Assembly: GCF_006716765.1 (NCBI RefSeq)
Contig: NZ_VFPO01000001.1
Location: 3,906,001 to 3,970,000, forward strand
Length of the DNA: 64,000 nucleotides
Source: Actinomadura hallensis
GTDB lineage: Bacteria; Actinomycetota; Actinomycetes; Streptosporangiales; Streptosporangiaceae
Direction of reading: 5' to 3'
Shown here: piece by piece, positions 27,378-36,162 of the stretch
Layout: each line of letters starts with the position of its first letter
Numbering within the stretch: the stretch's first letter is position 1
The notes under the pieces: generated by a model
The model's input: the letters and a program-made list of their open reading frames with translations, nothing else
Told to the model about the DNA's origin: nothing
Databases searched by the model: none
Translations under genes and position numbers: made by a program

Positions 27378-28193
27378 GTGGGCGACGACCTCACCGAGAA
27401 GGCGCCTCCTGGCATCGACCCCACCACGCCGACGTTCGCGCGCGTGTACGACTACTTCCTCGGCGGCAAGGACAACTTCGCCGCCGACCGCGAGGTGGCC
27501 GACATGGTGATGCAGCTCGTGCCGGAAGCACCCGTGGTGGCTCGGGGCAACCGGGCCGCGATAGAGCGCGCGGTCACCTACATGGCCTCCGACGTGGGCA
27601 TCGACCAGTTCATCGACATCGGGTCGGGGCTGCCCACGGCGTCGAACGTGCACCAGTTCGCGCGCGACGCGAACCCCGCCGCGCGGGTCGTCTACATCGA
27701 CAACGACCCGATCGTCCTCGCGCACGGGCGGGCGCTGCTCACCGAGAGCGGCGTCGCGACCTTCATCCAGGGCGACCTGTACGAGCCGGAGAAGATCTTC
27801 ACCGACCCGGCGCTGACCGGGATGATCGATCTGTCGCGTCCCGTGGGCGTGATCCTGGCCGCGATCATCCACCACGTGCCGGACGACCGTGACCCCGCGG
27901 GGGTCGTCGCCGCGCTGCTCCCCCATCTGGCGCCCGGCAGCCACGTGATGCTGACCCACCTGCACGACTCGGGGGACGACCCGCGCGTCGAGGAGGCCAA
28001 GCGCGTCCTCCAGTCGGGCCTGGGCGGCTCCTACTTCCGCCACTCCTCCGAGATCGAGCGCTTCATGGACGGGCTCACCATTCTCGAGCCCGGCGTCGCG
28101 CACGTGACCGAGTGGCGGCCGAACGGGCCGACGGGGCCGCTGGAGCACCCCCTCCACACCCAGATGGTGGCCGTCATGGGCCGCAAGGACTGA
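27378..28193 (+). CDS. SAM-dependent methyltransferase, DUF574 (S-adenosyl methyltransferase) family
   Basis: A 271-residue protein of the actinomycete-specific DUF574/SAM methyltransferase family, often present in dozens of copies. The N-terminal signature is TPTFARVYDYFLGGKDNFAAD; the SAM site is FIDIGSGLPTASNVHQFA and VYIDNDPIVLAHGRAL; the GVILAAIIHHVPD block follows. Start GTG at 27378 with GGAAGGAG 7 nt upstream. It is monocistronic and closed by a strong terminator at 28291. Substrates of this family are unknown. Confidence 0.92.
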   Translation: MGDDLTEKAPPGIDPTTPTFARVYDYFLGGKDNFAADREVADMVMQLVPEAPVVARGNRAAIERAVTYMASDVGIDQFIDIGSGLPTASNVHQFARDANPAARVVYIDNDPIVLAHGRALLTESGVATFIQGDLYEPEKIFTDPALTGMIDLSRPVGVILAAIIHHVPDDRDPAGVVAALLPHLAPGSHVMLTHLHDSGDDPRVEEAKRVLQSGLGGSYFRHSSEIERFMDGLTILEPGVAHVTEWRPNGPTGPLEHPLHTQMVAVMGRKD

Positions 28194-28290
28194 CGCGAAC
28201 GATTCAGCGGAGAGTGAAACCCGGACCGCCGGAAGCGGCCGTCCGGGGAGGCTCGGAGGCCGGGAAACCGCTGGCGGGCGCGCGGTTTCC

Positions 28291-28335
28291 GGACGCCGGG
28301 CCGCCCGGTTTCGGACACCGGGCGGCCCGGCGTCC
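28291..28335 (+). terminator. Strong intrinsic terminator after DUF574 gene
   Basis: A perfect 19-bp stem (28291-28309 with 28317-28335, 7-nt loop TTCGGAC) starting GGACGCCGGG is followed about 14 nt later by TTTTT. Confidence 0.85.
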
Positions 28336-28456
28336 AGGTAAAGGATCTTTTTGATCGACTTTTACGTAAACAGCCTTTCTTGTAGCGTTCGCAGCGTTTT
28401 GTGAAGAGCATTCATGATCGAAACTCCCGCCAGCAAGATCATGTAAGGACGCCGCG

Positions 28457-28948
28457 ATGCCCATGGCGACTGGCCTGGCCGCGGCCGCGCTCCTCGGCCT
28501 GCTGCTCCTGGCCACCGCGCGGCGCGGCAGACGCCGACCCCGCCCGAGGACGAGCCATCCCGAATCCCTGACCGCGGTCCTGGGGCCGGGGGACGAGGAG
28601 TACCTCGCCTGGCTGGCCGACCAGCTCTGGCCAGGGGACGAGTACCTCGACCTGGAGTACGAGTGGCTCGCCGAGGCCGACCTCCCCGACCAGGACGGCC
28701 ACTACCTGTCGCCGCTGTGCCCCCACTGCCGCCTGCGCCGGGAGGACGTGTGGCCCTGCCCCTCGTGCGGCCGCCTGCTGCACCCGTCCTGCGGGCACGG
28801 CATGCGGCGCAGGAGAGTGGACCGGCCGTACCGCACGCACGGCACCCACTCCGAGGCCGTCATCGGGGAGTGGGTCTGCACGGGGTGCACCTCCGTGGTC
28901 GGCCTGGACGTGGACCACGGGGACGAACCCGACGGCCGTCTGCACTGA
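28457..28948 (+). CDS. Small membrane-anchored zinc-finger protein, paralogue of 30025-30306
   Basis: A 163-residue protein I cannot assign to a named family. Residues 4-20 form one hydrophobic segment (membrane anchor or signal anchor). An acidic segment follows (HPESLTAVLGPGDEEYLA, then WLADQLWPGDEYLDLE). The C-terminal half has four Cys pairs or near pairs (CPHC, CPSC, HPSCGHG, CTGC) arranged like a RING/PHD-type or double zinc ribbon. The acidic segment is nearly identical to that of the gene at 30025, which lacks the zinc half. AAGGA stands 7 nt before the ATG. A DUF5999 gene lies between the two paralogues. Confidence 0.78.
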   Translation: MPMATGLAAAALLGLLLLATARRGRRRPRPRTSHPESLTAVLGPGDEEYLAWLADQLWPGDEYLDLEYEWLAEADLPDQDGHYLSPLCPHCRLRREDVWPCPSCGRLLHPSCGHGMRRRRVDRPYRTHGTHSEAVIGEWVCTGCTSVVGLDVDHGDEPDGRLH

Positions 28949-29085
28949 ATGTGGTGGGTTGCCCGAACTTGCCGGTCTTCACACGTTCTGAACGGTAAAG
29001 AATTTCTCAGCGACTTGCATATTTCGGACGGGCGGCGGCAGGCTGCATCTGTGTCCTTAATCGCAAGGACAACCTGGAGGAGTCC

Positions 29086-29334
29086 GTGACCACTCGACCC
29101 GACTCGACCTGCCCGCACGAGCCGCCCTGCCCGCGGCCCGACGCGCTCGACCGCGAGGCCGCCCGGACCGTCGCTCACCACCCCGAACAAGGCTGGAGCC
29201 TGCTCTGCAACGGCGTCGTCGTCTTCGAGGACACCGGCGAACTGCTCCCCGACGGCCGAGTGATCGACCCCCGGCGTCCTTCCTTGCAGGTCAGGCCCAC
29301 ATCTTCGCAGGTCAGGCCCACTCCGCTCGCCTGA
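29086..29334 (+). CDS. DUF5999 family protein
   Basis: An 82-residue cytosolic protein with the DUF5999 pattern: CPHEPPCPRPDALDREAAR, then HPEQGWSLLCNGVVVFEDTG and ELLPDGRV. The function of the family is unknown; it is common in streptomycetes and relatives. The GTG start at 29086 has GGAGG 5 nt upstream. The last 17 residues are outside the usual family and come from a 21-bp direct repeat (GCAGGTCAGGCCCAC at 29286-29300 and 29307-29321), giving two QVRPT units. This suggests the natural C terminus was extended by repeat expansion. Confidence 0.82.
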   Translation: MTTRPDSTCPHEPPCPRPDALDREAARTVAHHPEQGWSLLCNGVVVFEDTGELLPDGRVIDPRRPSLQVRPTSSQVRPTPLA

Positions 29335-29377
29335 CGGCTCGCTTCGTGACCTGACCCGGTGCGAGCGCTGCCGCGAT

Positions 29378-29531
29378 CAGACCGGTGGGGCTCGCCTCCG
29401 GCGTCGCCCCACCGGTCTGGTAACGCGCTCGCGTGCGGGGCCGGTGTCGTCGCAGGCCGCGTCGCCCGGCTTGTGCGAGTGCGTTTTCGCCCGGGGCTGT
29501 CGGTGAGGCTCGCCTCCGGCTTCGCCTCACC
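29378..29531. repeat. Two hairpins with the same 14-nt loop
   Basis: Hairpin A pairs CAGACCGGTGGGGC (29378-29391) with 29406-29419 around the loop TCGCCTCCGGCGTC. Hairpin B pairs GGTGAGGC (29502-29509) with 29524-29531 around the loop TCGCCTCCGGCTTC. The loops match at 13 of 14 positions while the stems differ in sequence but keep pairing. The surrounding stretch 29335-30024 (690 bp) contains no gene I can support, so this is a non-coding region with conserved RNA- or DNA-level structure. Confidence 0.55.
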
Positions 29532-29960
29532 ATCAATTCACGCTTTCGCGTGCATGGCCGATGCTCTTGAGGTACTTCTCCTGCCTCGTGTGTTCTGGGC
29601 GGCTGTGCCGCCTGCGAGGCCGGGCCGATCCGAGTGATCGGAATCCGGCGGGTTCGAGGGCGTGGATTCGGCCTGCCAGATCCTGAACGGCCGCTCGGCT
29701 TCGGTCCGTCGGGGTTTGCTGATCGACGGTCGGCGGCGCTGCGGAGTTTTCGCGGGATCTCCTCTTCGCTCGCGGGCGGTTTTCGGCGGGTCATGGGCGG
29801 GGGCGGGTTGGCCAAAGGTTCGTCGCGGGTGTCTTCGCATGTCCCCGGTGCCCGCGTGTCGTGGTACGCGGACGGGTCGATCAGGTCAGCCTTGGAAGGG
29901 ACCACGGGGTCGGCGGCGGCCCGCATGTCGTCCCCCCATGCGCCCGGTCGTCCCGATAAC

Positions 29961-30000
29961 GTTCAACTGTTTTGCGACGTACGCAAGATTCGTGTTGAAC
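29961..30000. promoter_or_regulatory. Nested inverted repeats upstream of small membrane gene
   Basis: Outer arms GTTCAAC (29961-29967) and GTTGAAC (29994-30000) enclose inner arms TTGCG (29972-29976) and CGCAA (29982-29986). The element ends 24 bp before the GTG at 30025 and is AT-richer than its surroundings, fitting a promoter/operator. Confidence 0.45.
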
Positions 30001-30024
30001 TCGACCGCGAAAGGACGGTGCGGC

Positions 30025-30306
30025 GTGATCACGGTGCTGGCACTCGTGTCACTGGTCGCCCTGTTCGGCCTCTGCCTGCCGAGCCTGCTCCGTCCCATGC
30101 CGCCGCGCCCCGACCGCGCACCGCCCGAGGAGACCGCGCCGCCCGCCCATCCCGAGTCGATGACCGCCGAACTGGACCCCGGCGACGAGGAGTACCTCGC
30201 CTTCCTCGCCGACGCGCTCTGGCCCGAGGACGAGTACGCGGAACTGGAGCACACCACGGACGGCGAGGAGGAGTCCGGCGGCAGCGGCAGCGGGATGCGC
30301 CTGTAG
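30025..30306 (+). CDS. Small single-pass membrane protein, paralogue of 28457-28948
   Basis: A 93-residue protein: an N-terminal hydrophobic segment (residues 2-22), a Pro-rich linker, then HPESMTAELDPGDEEYLA and FLADALWPEDEYAELE, and an acidic/Gly-Ser tail. The second half matches the segment of the 163-residue protein 1.5 kb upstream, at about three quarters of positions. The GTG start at 30025 has AAGGA 9 nt before it; longer in-frame starts upstream lack a ribosome binding site and would run through the inverted repeats. Unknown function. The conserved acidic motif lies directly after a membrane anchor, so it may dock a basic partner at the membrane (inference). Confidence 0.72.
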   Translation: MITVLALVSLVALFGLCLPSLLRPMPPRPDRAPPEETAPPAHPESMTAELDPGDEEYLAFLADALWPEDEYAELEHTTDGEEESGGSGSGMRL

Positions 30307-30323
30307 CGGCGGCGTCCGGCGGG

Positions 30324-31109
30324 TCAGCCGGCGGGGACGGGAAGGGGTTCGCCGGTCTCCAGCAGCGTCTTGAGACCGGACACGATGGCCGGCCAGCCCT
30401 CGCGGGACATGCCGAGGAGCACGTCGCCGGCCTCGTGGACGACGGTCAGCTTGACCGACTCCCCCGCCGGCTCGATCTCGAAGGTGACCTTCGAGCGGGG
30501 CTCGGCGAGGAGACGGGTACGGGTCTCCTCGTCCACGCCGACGGCCTCGGCCCACTCCGGTGTGAACGTGTGCCAGGTGTAGGAGAGGCGCCGTCCGGGC
30601 TCGGCTTCAAGGACGACCTGTTCCGCGTCGACGATCGACGCGGACTCCTCGTGCCAGGTGATCGTGGAACCGGGCTTCCAGTCCGTCTCGAAGGCGACGC
30701 CCCAGTAGCGGCGCGTGAACGCGGGGTCGGTCAGCGCCTGCCAGAGACGCTCCGGCGTGGTCTTGATGTAGGTGGTGTAGACGAAGTCGCTTCCGGTCAT
30801 GGGACCTTGCTCCAATGCGGTCTTCAGGTCGGCCAGGGCGCGCGCCCGATCCCGGTCGTACCGGCTCATCCAGCGGTCGGCGATGGCGTTGATCGGGGCG
30901 GCGTTGAGGTAGTGGAGCTTCTCCCGGCCGCGGCGCGCCGTCGTCACCAGGTGCGCGGCCTCCAGCACGGCGAGGTGCTTGCTGACCGACTGCCTGGCCA
31001 TGTCCAGCCCGGAGCACAGCTCCCGCAGGGTCTGCCCGTTGCGGGCGTTGAGGCTGTCCAGCAGGCGGCGCCGGCTCGGATCGGCCAGCGCCTTGAAGAC
31101 CTCGTCCAC
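30324..31109 (-). CDS. ArsR-type HTH fused to AHSA1/SRPBCC domain
   Basis: A 261-residue fusion. Residues 1-95 are a winged-helix ArsR regulator (KALADPSRRRLLDSLN, then MARQSVSKHLAVLEAAHLV) without an obvious metal-binding Cys motif. Residues 115-255 are an Aha1/START-like SRPBCC fold (TTPERLWQALTDPAFTRRYWG, then GEPLPVP at the end) that binds hydrophobic ligands. Such fusions probably couple ligand binding to DNA release. The GTG at 31109 removes a tail that would otherwise be translated from the operator. A 19-bp inverted repeat lies 17 bp upstream. The gene is convergent with the small membrane gene at 30025. Confidence 0.85.
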   Translation of the reverse strand: MDEVFKALADPSRRRLLDSLNARNGQTLRELCSGLDMARQSVSKHLAVLEAAHLVTTARRGREKLHYLNAAPINAIADRWMSRYDRDRARALADLKTALEQGPMTGSDFVYTTYIKTTPERLWQALTDPAFTRRYWGVAFETDWKPGSTITWHEESASIVDAEQVVLEAEPGRRLSYTWHTFTPEWAEAVGVDEETRTRLLAEPRSKVTFEIEPAGESVKLTVVHEAGDVLLGMSREGWPAIVSGLKTLLETGEPLPVPAG

Positions 31110-31125
31110 GGCACCGTCCCAAAAA

Positions 31126-31170
31126 TGCAGCCATCCGGCTGCCTGAACGATAGGCACCCGGATGGCTGCA
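31126..31170. promoter_or_regulatory. Large imperfect inverted repeat at the ArsR-fusion promoter
   Basis: TGCAGCCATCCGGCTGCCT (31126-31144) pairs with 31152-31170 at 18 of 19 positions around a 7-nt centre. It lies directly upstream of the ArsR/AHSA1 gene (start 31109) and fits an autoregulatory operator. Confidence 0.7.
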
Positions 31171-31197
31171 TGTCAATGGCGTGGAGCGTCCCGGTCG

Positions 31198-31851
31198 TCA
31201 GTCGTCGTCCCGGTCGTCGTCACCATCGTCGTCATCGTCGTCGAAGGCGACCTTGCCGGAGGAGGCGTTGACCTCGAGCTCGCGCTCGTTGCCGTCCTCA
31301 CCCTTGACCTCCACCTCCCAGACGAGCCTGCCGTCGTCCTCGTCGAACTCGACGGCCGTCACCGTGCCGGGGGCCGCCTTCAGCGCGGCCTCGGCCGCGT
31401 CCGACGCGGTGAGCTTCGCCTTCCGCAGGGCGGCGGCGTCGTCATCGTCGTCATCGTCGTCGGCGCGGTCGGACAGCACCTTGCCGCTGCCGGCGTCGAC
31501 CTTCAGGTCACGCCACCGGCCGTTGTCCGCGAGGATCTCGACCTCCCAGACGCCGTCGTCCAGCTCGATCTCGTCGATCTTGCCGGGGGCCGCCTTCAGC
31601 GCCGCCGCGGCCGCGTCCAGCACCGTGACGGGCCCGCCCGACGGCTCACCGCTCGGGGTCGCGGACGGCGACTCCGCGACCGCGGGACCGGCTCCCGCCG
31701 GGGCGACCTGCCCGCCGTCCCGCCCGCCGTCCCGCCCGTCGGCGTTCGCCGCGGCGAACGCCGTGGCTCCGCCGCCCGCGACGACCCCCGCGGCGACCAG
31801 CGCCACCAGCAGCCTGCGTCCCGTGAACATCCGCCGCACGTCCTTGCTCAT
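31198..31851 (-). CDS. Exported PepSY-domain protein with polyaspartate tracts
   Basis: A 217-residue protein with an N-terminal membrane/signal segment (residues 13-33, LLVALVAAGVVAGGGATAFA). It then has two PepSY-like repeats: AAAAALKAAPGKIDEIELDDGVWEVEI with VDAGSGKVL, and AAEAALKAAPGTVTAVEFDEDD with VNASSGKVA. Eight Asp residues separate the repeats, and the C terminus is DDDDDDGDDDRDDD. PepSY domains are thought to inhibit or tune extracytoplasmic proteases or sensors. It is divergent from a two-component system whose kinase also carries a polyaspartate run, so the three genes probably form one signalling unit, possibly with a divalent cation as the cue (inference). Confidence 0.88.
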   Translation of the reverse strand: MSKDVRRMFTGRRLLVALVAAGVVAGGGATAFAAANADGRDGGRDGGQVAPAGAGPAVAESPSATPSGEPSGGPVTVLDAAAAALKAAPGKIDEIELDDGVWEVEILADNGRWRDLKVDAGSGKVLSDRADDDDDDDDAAALRKAKLTASDAAEAALKAAPGTVTAVEFDEDDGRLVWEVEVKGEDGNERELEVNASSGKVAFDDDDDDGDDDRDDD

Positions 31852-31913
31852 TACGGACCCCTACCTCCGAAGTCATGGTGTCCCCCGGTTACGGGTCCAC
31901 TCTGCGGAGGCTT

Positions 31914-31952
31914 CCTGAGGCATACCTGAAGCATCCTGAAGTCTTCTTCAGG
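31914..31952. promoter_or_regulatory. Tandem CCTGA repeats: response regulator binding sites
   Basis: CCTGA occurs at 31914, 31925 and 31935, at 11- and 10-bp spacing, and an inverted TTCAGG closes the array at 31947-31952. Direct repeats one helical turn apart are the usual targets of OmpR/PhoB-type regulators. The array lies between the divergent pepSY gene and the response regulator, so it may control both. Confidence 0.65.
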
Positions 31953-31974
31953 TTCGATTTGGCACCCTGAGGTG

Positions 31975-32655
31975 ATGCGCCTGCTGATCGTGGAAGACGA
32001 GAAACGCCTCGCCCAGTCCCTCGCGCGGGGGCTGACGGCGGAGGGGTTCGCGGTGGAGACCGTCCACGACGGCGCCGAGGGGCTTCGGCGGGCGCTCGGC
32101 GGCGGGTTCGACCTCATCGTCCTGGACATCATGCTCCCCGGCATGAACGGCTACCGGGTGTGCGCGGAGCTGCGGGCGGCGGGCGACGAGACGCCCATCC
32201 TGATGCTGACCGCCAAGGACGGCGAGTACGACGAGGCCGAGGGCCTGGACACCGGCGCCGACGACTACCTCACCAAGCCGTTCTCCTACGTGGTGCTGGT
32301 GGCCCGCGTCCGCGCGCTGCTGCGCCGCCGGACGCGCGGCGCGGTGCCGAAGATCGTGCTCGGCGACCTCACCGTGGACCCGGCGGCGCGCCGGGTTTTC
32401 CGGGGCGACGTGGAGGTGGAGCTGACGGCCAAGGAGTTCGCCGTGCTGGAGCACCTGGCCTCCAACGCGGGCCTGGTGGTGTCGAAGTCGCAGATCATCG
32501 AGGCGGTCTGGGACCTCGCCTACGACGGCGACCCCAACATCGTCGAGGTGTACGTGAGCGCGCTGCGACGCAAGATCGACGTGCCGTTCGGCCGGAAGTC
32601 CATCACGACGGTGCGCGGGGCCGGCTACCGGCTGGCCAGGGACGGGGGCGCCTGA
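31975..32655 (+). CDS. OmpR/PhoB-type response regulator
   Basis: A 226-residue response regulator. The receiver domain (1-115) has the acidic pair E7-D8, phosphoacceptor D51 (LIVLDIMLPG) and K101 (DDYLTKPF). The C-terminal winged helix (130-222) shows LTAKEFAVLEHLASNAG and VYVSALRRKID. The start is the ATG at 31975; a GTG one codon earlier is possible. The kinase gene begins 1 bp after its stop. It probably binds the CCTGA direct repeats just upstream. Confidence 0.95.
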   Translation: MRLLIVEDEKRLAQSLARGLTAEGFAVETVHDGAEGLRRALGGGFDLIVLDIMLPGMNGYRVCAELRAAGDETPILMLTAKDGEYDEAEGLDTGADDYLTKPFSYVVLVARVRALLRRRTRGAVPKIVLGDLTVDPAARRVFRGDVEVELTAKEFAVLEHLASNAGLVVSKSQIIEAVWDLAYDGDPNIVEVYVSALRRKIDVPFGRKSITTVRGAGYRLARDGGA

Positions 32656-32656
32656 C

Positions 32657-34073
<1,417 letters not shown>

Positions 34074-34081
<8 letters not shown>

Positions 34082-35240
34082 GGAGCTGGCGGGCCATGAC
34101 CATGCGCTGGATCTGGTTGGTCCCCTCGTAGATCTGAGTGATCTTGGCGTCGCGCATCATCCGCTCCACCGGGAACTCACGGGTGTACCCGTACCCGCCC
34201 AGCAACTGCACCGCGTCGGTGGTCACGTCCATCGCCACATCCGACGCCAGCGCCTTGCACGCCGACGACACGAACGTCAGATCCGCCACCGGCTCACCCC
34301 GCATCGCCCGCTCGGACTTGACCGCCGCGTGATAGGTCAGCTGACGAGCGCCCTCCAGCCGCATCGCCATGTCGGCCAGCATGAACTGCACACCCTGGAA
34401 ATCGGCGACGGGCCTGCCGAACTGACGCCGCTGCCTGACGTACCCGATCGCGAAATCCAGCGCCCCCTGCGCGATCCCCAGCGCCTGCGCCGCGATCGTG
34501 ATCCGCGTGTGGTCCAGCGTCGCCAGCGCGGTCTTGAAACCGGTGCCCTCGGCCCCGATCATCCGATCCGCCGGAATCCGCACATCCTCCAAAATCACCT
34601 GACGGGTCGGCGACCCCTTGATCCCCAGCTTGCGCTCCGGCGGCCCGAACGACACCCCCGCATCGGACTTCTCCACCACGAACGCCGAGATCCCCCGCGC
34701 CCCCGCCGACGGATCGGTCACCGCCATCACCGTGTAGAACTGCGACACCCCCGCATTGGTGATCCACATCTTGGTGCCGTTCAACACCCAGAAGTCGCCC
34801 TCGCGCACCGCCCGGGTCTTCATCCCCGCCGCATCAGAACCGGCATCGGCCTCCGACAACGCATAGGAGAACATCGCCTCCCCCCGCGCCACCGGCGCCA
34901 GATACCTCTGCTTCAGCTCCTCCGACCCCGCCAGCAGCAACGGCACCGTGCCCAGCTTGTTCACCGCCGGGATCAGCGAGGACGACGCGCACGCCCGCGC
35001 CACCTCCTCGATCACGATCACCGTCGCCAGCGCATCGGCGCCCGCACCCCCGTACGATTCGGGCACGTGCACCGCATGCAGCCCACTGGCCGCCAACGCG
35101 TCCAGCGCCTCCTGCGGGAACCGCGACTCCTCGTCCACCTCCGCCGCGAAAGGAGCGATCTTGGCATCGGCCAGCTCACGCACCGTCCGGCGCAGCAGCT
35201 CATGCTCCTCCGACGGCGCGTACGCGGGAAAGTCGCTCAT
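34074..35240 (-). CDS. Acyl-CoA dehydrogenase (AcdA-like)
   Basis: A 388-residue acyl-CoA dehydrogenase with AYALSE-type middle domain (FSYALSEADAGSD), the FAD loop KMWITNAGVSQF, and C-terminal QLLGGYGYTREFPVERMMRDAK followed by the catalytic YEGTNQIQRMVMARQLL. It resembles the broad-specificity enzymes of actinomycete short-chain and branched-chain acyl-CoA oxidation. The ATG at 35240 has GGAGGA just upstream. Third-position usage includes more CAT/ATC and A-ending codons than neighbours, a mild compositional difference. A 27-bp inverted repeat about 100 bp upstream probably regulates it. Confidence 0.92.
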
Positions 35241-35337
35241 CGTTCCTCCGCGGTGATCGGGCCGCATGGCGGCCGTTCGGCTTCGACGACTCGGTCAACG
35301 ACTCTGCCGTGATCGGCGATTCCGACCGACGACTTAG

Positions 35338-35364
35338 TTTGACGACCAATATTTGGACGCCAAA
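35338..35364. promoter_or_regulatory. Inverted repeat in acyl-CoA dehydrogenase promoter
   Basis: TTTGACGACCAA (35338-35349) and TTGGACGCCAAA (35353-35364) are complementary at 10 of 12 positions around TAT. This AT-rich palindrome lies about 100 bp upstream of the dehydrogenase start and looks like a TetR-type operator for fatty acid catabolism. Between it and the tRNA genes (35365-35610) I see only one weak small reading frame. Confidence 0.55.
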
Positions 35365-35412
35365 GTAAACGAGGGCGCCGGGCCCGGTCAAGCCGGATCC
35401 GGGCGATGAGCG

Positions 35413-35580
35413 TCACACCGGGCGGGCGTCCGGGGCGGGCGCCGCGTCGAGGCGCCGCAGCAGCCGGGCGAGCGCGGGGTTGTCGTTGTCGCGCCGCCGC
35501 TCGGCGTCCCCGTCAGCGACGCCAAGGTCCTGACGGTGGGAGGGTGCGTCGGCGGCGCGCGGCGGCCTCGCCGCGCTCAC
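35413..35580 (-). CDS. Possible small protein, unknown
   Basis: A 55-codon frame starting with GTG. Almost every codon ends in G or C, as in real genes here, and it ends NDNPALARLLRRLDAAPAPD, a plausible amphipathic helix plus tail. There is no good ribosome binding site and no recognised family. It may be a small gene or the remains of a larger one. Confidence 0.3.
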   Translation of the reverse strand: MSAARPPRAADAPSHRQDLGVADGDAERRRDNDNPALARLLRRLDAAPAPDARPV

Positions 35581-35610
35581 CGGTCTCTGGCAGCGGCAGG
35601 ACGGGGCTCG

Positions 35611-35683
35611 TTGACCGGACAGGACTCGAACCTGCGACCCGCTGCTTGTAAGGCAGCCGCTCTTCCGACTGAGCTACCGGTCA
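35611..35683 (-). tRNA. tRNA-Val (TAC), atypical
   Basis: A 73-nt cloverleaf on the minus strand. The acceptor stem TGACCGG pairs with CCGGTCA, followed by discriminator A73. The D arm is GCTC/GAGC, the anticodon stem GCTGC/GCAGC with loop CTTACAA (anticodon TAC, Val GUA codons), and the T arm GCAGG-TTCGAGT-CCTGT. All stems pair, but the molecule begins with U1:A72 and the anticodon loop differs from common actinobacterial tRNA-Val. CCA is not encoded. Confidence 0.85.
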
Positions 35684-35772
35684 GGGACGCTCCCCGGGCG
35701 GGCGGTGGCGTCCGCCCGCCCGGGAACGGGGAGGACCGGCCGGGGGTCGTTACTCCCTCCGGTCCAGTCCAG

Positions 35773-35844
35773 AACCGCACCCGGGAATCGAACCCGGTCC
35801 TCCTGATTGGAAGTCAGGCGCCTCACCTTTTCGGCTTGTGCGGC
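35773..35844 (-). tRNA. tRNA-Gly (TCC), atypical
   Basis: A 72-nt cloverleaf: acceptor GCCGCAC with GTGCGGT, discriminator T73 as in bacterial tRNA-Gly, anticodon stem CCTGA/TCAGG with loop CTTCCAA (anticodon TCC, GGA codons), T arm CCGGG-TTCGATT-CCCGG. The D stem is only 3 bp (GCC/GGC), and position 8 is A instead of the nearly universal T. It lies 89 bp upstream of tRNA-Val on the same strand. Confidence 0.75.
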
Positions 35845-36090
35845 CGGACGCGGATCCCGGCGGTTCCGCGGCGCCCTTGCGGGCGATCATGAAAAAGGCC
35901 ACCGGAAGATCTCCCGGGCGGCCTCCGAATAGCCTGCCGGCCTCTATCCGGAGGTCTCCACGGGCACGGCGGAACCGCGTCGCGGCCGATTCCCGGTCGT
36001 CATGCGGCTCCCTTCTTCACCCGTCGTCCTGCGTCATTCACATGGTCCGGTACGAGCCGTTGGCGAGGCAAATGCATTTTGCCCGCACCC

Positions 36091-36122
36091 CACCGGGCCC
36101 GGCCGGAAGACCGGGCCCGGTG
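36091..36122 (-). terminator. Hairpin terminator after the LPFR gene
   Basis: CACCGGGCCCGG (36091-36102) and its exact complement (36111-36122) form a 12-bp stem with an 8-nt loop, 41 bp beyond the stop of the small minus-strand gene. There is no strong T run. Confidence 0.6.
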
Positions 36123-36162
36123 CTGCGGGGGCATCGCGGGTCAGACCGCGCGGTGACGCGCG

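Noticed and set aside
29312..29926. A 204-codon minus-strand frame in the otherwise gene-free region
   Set aside because: Composition is erratic, there is no ribosome binding site or conserved motif, and the hairpins at 29378-29531 are better explained as non-coding structure.
35578..35845. Possible prophage or integrative element end at the tRNA pair
   Set aside because: No integrase, excisionase or duplicated tRNA 3' end was seen within the window.
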